Positions 37,393 to 43,463 of a DNA stretch of 43,463 bases are shown piece by piece. The position numbers and the translations under genes are program-made. Source of the DNA: Antrodiella citrinella (taxonomy: Eukaryota > Basidiomycota > Agaricomycetes > Polyporales > Steccherinaceae); contig SGPM01000241.1 in NCBI GenBank assembly GCA_004802725.1, forward strand, positions 1 through 43,463. Reading direction: 5' to 3'. The notes below the pieces were generated by a model. That model saw only the letters and a program-made list of their open reading frames with translations, searched no databases and was not told where the DNA came from. Each line of letters starts with the position of its first letter. Position 1 is the first letter of the stretch.

Positions 37393-37609
37393 TGTCGGTG
37401 CAGACGACGAGAGATAGTGGAAGTGGTTCAACGTTGCGTTGGAACAAGTCTGAGTCCGCGCGCTTGTTGGCGTTCGGGCGCCTATGTAAACAACGCGACA
37501 GACGCGCCGCCCTTGACTGACTATTTGACCGTACTCACTCGTTCCGCAATGTCGTCTAATCTCGACATCTAAATTCTAGTCGTCTTCATTCAGTACAGGA
37601 GCGACATTG
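37393..37609. promoter_or_regulatory. Divergent promoter, mitochondrial protein / POP1
   Basis: 217 bp separates the two start codons. It contains GC-rich alternating CG/GC segments (ccgcgcgc, gacgcgccgcc) and no TATA box, as in many shared housekeeping promoters. Shared regulation is inference. Confidence 0.55.
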
Positions 37610-40600
37610 ATGGCTGGAAAACGCAAGAATGATGATCCTGCTTCTACGGAGTTGACTGGACGAGAGAAGAAGAAACAGAAAATTGCTGTGGCTCGTACTA
37701 TTGCGGTGCAGCAGCCCTCAGGATCAACAGCACCACAACAGAATAATGCAGTCGCTGGGCCTTCACGGTCGGTGCACTTCCAAGGTCTGGCAATACTTGG
37801 TGTTTGCACGAAAAATGGCTTCTAACACTAGGTGTATATAGGCAAGCAGCTGCCTGGTGCATTAGATGTGGAGAGATTTGCGGAGGTACGAGGATCTTTG
37901 TTCCTTAGTGGGAGTATTTTGACCTCAAGTGAATAGGCCCGCGCATTCGAAATCGACGCGATGCACACTGCGATGCAAACCGCTAGGTATTGGAGAATAG
38001 TATAGACCTTTGGCACGAGAGATATCTGACAGTGCTTGTGTCAGACAGAGTGCCTCCTCCCGAGCCTGGCAAGAACTACCAAGGCACTTGCGTCGGCGTG
38101 CTGCGAGCCACGATGTCCGGCGCGTCCCATTGCGACTACGCGACAAAGCCAGAGCCGAGGTCGGTCCAAGCATGTTTGTCTTCATGCATCCTGACCACTA
38201 ATGTGTCTTAGATGGATCCTGCGCGCAAGAAAGCCCTGGGGCGAGCTCCACCGAAACGAGGCAAGGACAAGCAGATCAAGCGAACAACACAGTTGCTGAA
38301 TCGGCAAAGTAGGTTAATGTTTCTATTGCTAAAGTAATTCCCTCTTACTCTAAAACAGGGGACAAGGTGTGGTTGGAGACTCATATATGGCATGCAAAGC
38401 GTATGAAAATGGAGAACATGTGGGGCTACAGATTGGTCAGTCCAAGGTCTCTGATTTCTTGACCAAATTTGACTGTTCGTCAGGCCGTGCAACCAACAGA
38501 GAAGTCGTTCAGGCCGTCACATCGCGCATCGGTTCATGGGTCCATTATTCATGATGCCTCGTATTTTGGCTTGCTACAATTGAGCGGCCCTGAGTCCATT
38601 TTAAAGCCTGTGCTCGAGCATTGCTGTGATCCCCAGGGTCCAAGTCCCGCTACTGCGAGGCAAGCAGCCGTTACATAGCTCATATGCGTTAATTCACTAA
38701 GATGCGTTTTGGATGTAGATTCTTAACCGGAGGCCGAGTTTGTGATACGCACATTTACAAATATGGCGCATATCCTTTTGACCTCATTGGCCCTATTACC
38801 GTCATATGGCAATCTCAGAGCGACAAGATGCACACTCCTCCTGGACCAAGCACCAGACACAGGGCAAAACATCAGAAGAAGGAACAAGCTGCGCCAATTC
38901 CAGAAACGCCGAAGCGCATGGTGTGGATCCGCGCACACCCATCAGTCTTCAGTGAGGTTTACAAGGCGCTTCAAACTTCGACCTCATACGCGTTGGAGGC
39001 GGCGAAGAAGTCCAACGAATCTGCTGCTGAGGTCGATCTAGTAGTGGAGATCTCTGACTTGAGAGAGCGCCTGAATATCTTCGAAATCATGGGTCCTAAG
39101 TCTAGTCAGATAATCAAGGGTGCGCTGAAACCCACTCTCCAGTCACGGAAAGAGTTCACAGCAGTATGTGTTCTCATCTTGTGGCGGTATTATACACATC
39201 GTTGACCCTTCTAACAACGCAGTTCTGGCAATCCCTTGGCAACCTGCAAACTACTGCATCTTTACCTCGCAACATGGTCATTGGCTTCACAGTGAATGAT
39301 CCGAGACTGACGTACGCCTTCCATGTTATCTTGAGGATCTTCATTGATTCCAATACTGCTTAGGTTCCCGCCGAAGAATGCTCACGTGCAGACTAACTTA
39401 ACATCTTCACCAGTTGCTGGCATCTTCCCTACTTCTCTTCTTGCGCTGAGTGATATCTGGGCTGAGGAAGTCAGGGACAAGCTTCAGAAGCCAAAGTTCA
39501 AGAAAAAGGACCTTGATCAGAGGCGATCACAGGTACAGTGACCCTTTTCATGCCGCGTGTGTCCGAATGCTGATTATGTGCTCAGAGCGATAATCCTGGA
39601 ACGTCACTGCAATCGACACTACACGATGACCGCATCCCTGTTTTGCTCATCCAGCGATCGCTTGAAAGCTCTCCTGATGGTGCTCCTTCCGGCTCGAGCT
39701 CTCAATTAGACTCACCATCTTTACACGGATGGACCCTCGTCATACCGTCCGGCTGGTCCATGCCTTTCTTCTCTTCACTCATATACACAGGCACACGTGT
39801 AGCAGGTCAACGCGAACGTCAGACCCAGGCCTTCGAGGCAGGAAAACCGTACTTCCCTCGTGACTATCCGGCTTGTAAAGAATATCAGCAATATTCCGAC
39901 GACAGGGAGGAGAAAGAGAGTGAACGTTGGCAAAAGAAACCTCCTGCCAAGCGGCCGAACTATCAGGTATTGTTGACGAGGAGCCCGTGGCAGCCGGACT
40001 GGGATGTTGTCTTGGGCTTGCAGCCGCCCCCTCCAATGGATCTCCCAGCCAAGACCAGCGCCGACTTCGTAGAGACTCAGAGACACCAAGCGAAGGATAT
40101 GAAACCGTGGCTCTTACGTGGACCGAACGTGGGCCGGATACTGGAAGCTGCATCGACCATGTTCAACCACGCCGCCGGATTGCATGAAGAGATCAACAAA
40201 TTGCGCACGAAGCGACTCTTGGATCCGCTGCCTGCGAGTGTCCGAGCGGACAATTTGTGGAAGACTGCATTGATAACGGTCAAGTTGAGGATGTGCGGTC
40301 GCGGTCGACCTGAGGACCTAGCTATGATTTATATTGTCGATGACGAAGAGCATGGACAGTGGACCGCGTCCTTCAACAAAGATGCGATGCTGACGGACGA
40401 TCAGGAAGATCAGTTGGAGGTAAGAGTGTTCAATTTGTGGGGTATATGTACTCATTCTGTTTACAGCTGGCAAATCGTCAAATGCACACGGATAACATTA
40501 TCGGATATGTCACTACAGGCAATTTTTCGTTGTCACTCGGTGAAGCATATGCTATTGGTGCAGTACCTTTAGCACGCCTGTTCGAGCTGAAGGAACAAGC

Positions 40601-40751
40601 AACAAGGTATGTCCTCTTCGGTCTTTTTTTAGAGCGAGGCTCATGTCACCATCGACGCAGAATGGGAAAGTACCCACATCTCCTGGTGAAAGTTCGTGAT
40701 CGAGGAGAGACCGTGTACCGAGCTGCACATCTGGAAGTTATTGAGGGATAA
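37610..40751 (+). CDS. POP1: Ribonuclease P/MRP protein subunit POP1
   Basis: Thirteen exons (37610-37784, 37842-37885, 37937-37986, 38045-38159, 38212-38308, 38359-38435, 38484-38659, 38719-39163, 39223-39311, 39364-39532, 39586-40419, 40467-40606, 40661-40751) join in frame to 833 residues. Diagnostic POP1 blocks: LPRHLRRRAASHDVRRVP; THIWHAKRMKMENMWGYRL; PTEKSFRPSHRASVHGSI; the POPLD domain from about residue 528 (WTLVIPSGWSMPFFSSLIYT, PYFPRDYPACKEY); and the C-terminal GYVTTGNFSLSLGEAYAIGA with a final YPHLLVKVRDRG. POP1 is the largest protein of RNase P and RNase MRP, needed for 5' processing of tRNA and for rRNA maturation in the nucleus. The basic start (AGKRKNDD, GREKKKQK) fits nuclear import. 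Intron 7 (38660-38718) is a GC-AG intron. The ATG is the first in frame, preceded by a TTG codon. Confidence 0.95.
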
Positions 40752-40916
40752 CCGAGGAGTTCGCAGTTTGCAGTTTAGCGCCGTTTAGGCACGATGCAAA
40801 CTAGAGCAGGGCAATACGATATGATTTATGCGGTATCTGCCATGCACGAATGTCCTAGAGCCATATGCTACAATTTGAAACGACAGGATGGAAGAATAAA
40901 ATATCGCCACAGCAGG

Positions 40917-42330
40917 TCAAGCAATCTTCCACAGCTCCACGGCCTGCATCACAAGCCTTCCGATATCCGCTCTTGCCTGTTTCTTCGCGCTTTCCGTGAT
41001 CCCCTCCAGCGCGTCGATCTCCGCAGGAGTCGTTTGCAGAGGATCGAACTCTAGGACATGACCATCCTTCGTCGGTACAGATACCATCGCCGCCAGCGAT
41101 GGGAGGGATAGCATCGGTCTTGTTGGTGTCTTAGGCTCATTGTGTGGATCGTCCGGTGGCGATTTCGTGCGATTAGGAACGAAGCCGTTATTTGTATGCG
41201 AGTTGGACCGCGAATGTGACGCTTGTGGAGGTGCGACGGAGGCCTGCGAAGCTGTCCGTGTATGTGATTGCGAACCTGACGCTGATCGAACGATGATACT
41301 GTTCGTCCGTTGGTGTGTCCGTGGAGGATTCATCCCGTTCCCCGATGGACCTCCGTTCTGTTCAGGGACTGAACCTAACCAACCGGCGAAACCCATGCCT
41401 AGCTGGTAAGGGTTCGCTAGTGGAGATCCGTTCACGCTAAGCATGCTTTCGTCTCTTCGAGGCCAGCGTGGATGTGATGCGGATGAGATTGCAGGATTGA
41501 ATGAGGATGACGAGGGTACACGGGATTGTGATGGTTGAGCTTTGTGTGGAGACGTCGGCTTTGAGGGAGAAGCAGGACGTGAGCCAGGTCCCAGTTTCGG
41601 AAATAGAAAGCCTTTGTTTAAGGGTGGTTTGTGCGGGCTTGGGGAGGTCATACGCTGCTGCATAGTTGTAGCAACACGTGTCTGAGCAGATAATTGAGTG
41701 GGTATTCAGCAGTATAGCATAAAGTGGGGGACATACCGTTGAAGGTGTTTTCGTAATTGGTAGTCGTGAGCGACCAGCAGTCCCTGGTGCGGGGAAGGGT
41801 ACAGCCTTCTTCTTCGGAGTAGCCATTGTTATGCGAGCTATAGCACCTATGATCAGCACACGAAGATACCAATGCCACGTTACACGCACGAGTCTTCGGA
41901 GCCTTCGACAATTCCGCCTCCTCCGTCGCCTTCTCCGTCTCCTGCGACTCAACCCACTTCCGCTTCCTCGTCGTCATATCAATCGTTGCCGCGTCCCCTC
42001 CACCCAGCCTCTCCCTCTGTATCCCCTTCAAGCATTCCTGCACGTCGCCGTTGTATTTGGCAAAGTCCCGCATCGTGATGTCCCGTACGAGACGTGGTAC
42101 ACGCGAGATCAAGCCCTCCTGGTGGATGCGGAAGTTCTCGAGAGCATCGGCGAGCCATGACTCAAACTGTCGGGTCCTGTGGGCGACTGGATGACTTGAT
42201 CTTAGTTTGTAATCCGTACTAGAACGAGGAGTAGGGCGATCTCACCCTCGAGATCCAAGTTTGCGAGGAGCTGGGTTTTCTCCTCAACCGTGTACTTTCT
42301 GAGTGGCGGTGATTGACTGCTTGAAGCCAT
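40917..42330 (-). CDS. NBL1: Borealin-like subunit of the chromosomal passenger complex
   Basis: Four minus-strand exons (42330-42246, 42186-41890, 41837-41737, 41681-40917) join in frame to 415 residues. The N-terminal borealin motif is clear: EEKTQLLANLDLEVAHRTRQ, FESWLADALENFRIHQEGLI, RDITMRDFAKYNGDVQECLK. This helix binds survivin/Bir1 and INCENP/Sli15 in the Aurora B complex at centromeres. A basic patch follows (TTRKRKW, MATPKKKAVPFPAPGTAGRS). The next 200 residues are Ser/Pro/Gln-rich and probably disordered, with many SP/TP sites that Cdk1 could phosphorylate. The C-terminus has a short conserved-looking segment (HVLEFDPLQTTPAEIDALEG, then IGRLVMQAVELWKIA). Yeast Nbl1 is only 73 residues, so the fungal protein here is closer in size to animal borealin. 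It faces POP1 tail to tail. Confidence 0.85.
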
Positions 42331-42679
42331 TTTTGATAGTGGAACACGAGCAGGGGATCTCGTATGACGGATATTGGAGGACAATACGATGGGATGGAAC
42401 GAAAGAGAACAATGGGCTTGTGTGTCGCGTCAAAGGCTCTCCCTTCAAGATTTCAACTGACACTGACAGTAAACGGCGCGTTAGAATGATCATCCTCACG
42501 TGATAGAACACGGTCACATGGGCGCGTCAGGGCGCGTCGCGCGAGAAAGGTTTCCTTCAGGACGTCGACAAAGCAAATAATCTAGATGAGTGAGAACCAA
42601 CCGATACATATGCTCAAACAACTACGAAACTACTTGTAGGTCACACATTCGTACAGGTTTAATGAAGAAAAATAACAGC
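42331..42679. other. Borealin promoter region and reductase 3' flank
   Basis: About 350 bp between the reductase stop and the borealin ATG, both genes on the minus strand. It contains a CACGTGA E-box-like site near 42497-42503 and a GC-rich block (ggcgcgtcagggcgcgtcgcgcg). Nothing else is recognisable. Confidence 0.45.
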
Positions 42680-43463
42680 CTAATCCAGTATTCCTCTGTT
42701 TCTCCAATACCGTACCCACTTCGCAGCGTCCTCTCTGCCTAAAGCCCTAGCATCTTTCAGGGTCTGACTGAGTCCCTGAGCATTGGTAGTGTCAAACGTA
42801 AGTGTACCGCTGGCAGTGTTCAGCGCGCGTAGGAACCCCATCGTCTTGAGTGCCGGCTACGAAGGTTCATGCGTCAGTCAGAGGAGGATAAGGTCGAGTC
42901 GTCAAATGTGCACGTACAATTCGTTGGAGATCCTGTTCTGTCTTACTCGTCGCCGCCAACTCCTCGATCCTCGCAATCCAGTCCTTGTATGACACGAACT
43001 TGAGTCCTTCCCTCCGTAGCGCGTCCTTTATACCCTCGAACAATGCTTGCCCGAAGACAGGCTGGGGATGGACGATGTTGATCACTTCTGGTGGGGTCTT
43101 CTCGCTGCATGAGAATAGAGCGTCGACTATGCATGCGCTTGTGACGTCCATAGGTATCCAGGATACCTCCTACACGATCTTGTTTCAGCAAGCCTTCGAA
43201 TGGACGTGGCGTGCAGCTTACCTCTTCCCAAATCGGAAGAGCTCCGATAGCGACACTTGACTTGACAATGATAGGTACCCAGTCGGATGAGCTCCAAGCA
43301 CCTGTGGCGGTGGCCCCACAAATCTGTCCTATACGAATCGACATTGCTGGCAAGCCCTTACGTGCGGCTTCTGCGACGATCTATACATGGAACCGAATCA
43401 GTACGACCTGGCCGCAAACGAATGAATATATGCGCACCCTCTCAGCAGTATACTTCGATGCAC
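42680..43463 (-). CDS. Adenylating (NRPS-like) reductase, C-terminal thioester-reductase part, truncated by the window edge
   Basis: Four minus-strand exons (>43463-43438, 43380-43222, 43169-42918, 42856-42680) give the last 204 or so codons. The first visible residues, ASKYTAERIVAEAARKGLPA, follow the Y-x-x-x-K active-site region of short-chain dehydrogenase-type reductase domains. Then come SIRIGQICG, GAWSSSDWVPIIVKSS and VSWIPMDVTSACIVDA, matching the C-terminal reductase domain of alpha-aminoadipate-reductase-like enzymes. The protein ends DAAKWVRYWRNRGILD. In fungi these multidomain proteins (adenylation, carrier, NADPH reductase) reduce a carrier-bound acid to an aldehyde or alcohol. 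Whether this one is Lys2 for lysine synthesis or a secondary-metabolism enzyme cannot be told without the N-terminal domains outside the window. Confidence 0.85.

Overview
The window is a stretch of nuclear DNA from a filamentous basidiomycete, most likely an Agaricomycete. This rests on gene-dense layout, multi-exon genes with many 45-65 nt GT-AG introns (gtgagt/gtaagt donors, CTNA-type branch points, cag/tag acceptors), and protein families such as a borealin with a long Ser/Pro-rich tail, a TMA23-type nucleolar protein and the local style of F-box/WD40 protein. I see no prophage, plasmid, CRISPR, rRNA or tRNA. I built exon models by hand from splice signals and family conservation. Where exon lengths are given they keep the reading frame to the stop, except one gene with an apparent one-base frameshift.

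Left part (1-22 kb): a cytosolic S9C prolyl-oligopeptidase (370-3313, +); a small protein with a chromodomain-like start and an Spt5-type KOW end (3677-4817, +); a RasGEF (5869-8830, +); a CTDK-I cyclin Ctk2 (10324-11730, -) that shares a 100-bp divergent promoter with the GPI-transamidase subunit PIG-U/Gab1 (11831-13503, +); a nickel/cobalt transporter with two micro-exons at its metal-binding signature (13773-15913, -); and a second, larger RasGEF with an SH3 domain, Cdc25/Ste6-like (17073-21520, +).

Middle (22-32 kb): an F-box/beta-propeller protein with an apparent 1-nt deletion near its 3' end (22135-23748, -), a doubtful small membrane ORF (24749-25134, -), a TMA23-like ribosome biogenesis factor (25223-26343, +), a von Willebrand A protein (26743-28456, -) and the mitochondrial Rho GTPase Gem1/Miro (28811-31537, -).

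Right part (32-43.5 kb): two secreted proteins on the minus strand, an endonuclease/exonuclease/phosphatase-fold nuclease (31847-34028) and a small protein ending in N-glycosylation-sequon heptad repeats (34821-35749). Then come a mitochondrial membrane/coiled-coil protein (36634-37392, -) divergent from the RNase P/MRP subunit POP1 (37610-40751, +), a borealin of the chromosomal passenger complex (40917-42330, -), and the C-terminal end of an adenylating (NRPS-like) reductase that runs off the right edge (42680-43463, -).

Most genes are conserved housekeeping functions with no shared pathway, so this is an ordinary fungal chromosomal region rather than a biosynthetic or defence cluster. The points worth a second look are the chromo/KOW protein, the frameshifted F-box gene, three GC-AG introns, the micro-exons, the linked RasGEF pair, the sequon-repeat secreted protein, the long Gem1 tail, and the truncated reductase, which could be the edge of a metabolite cluster outside the window.
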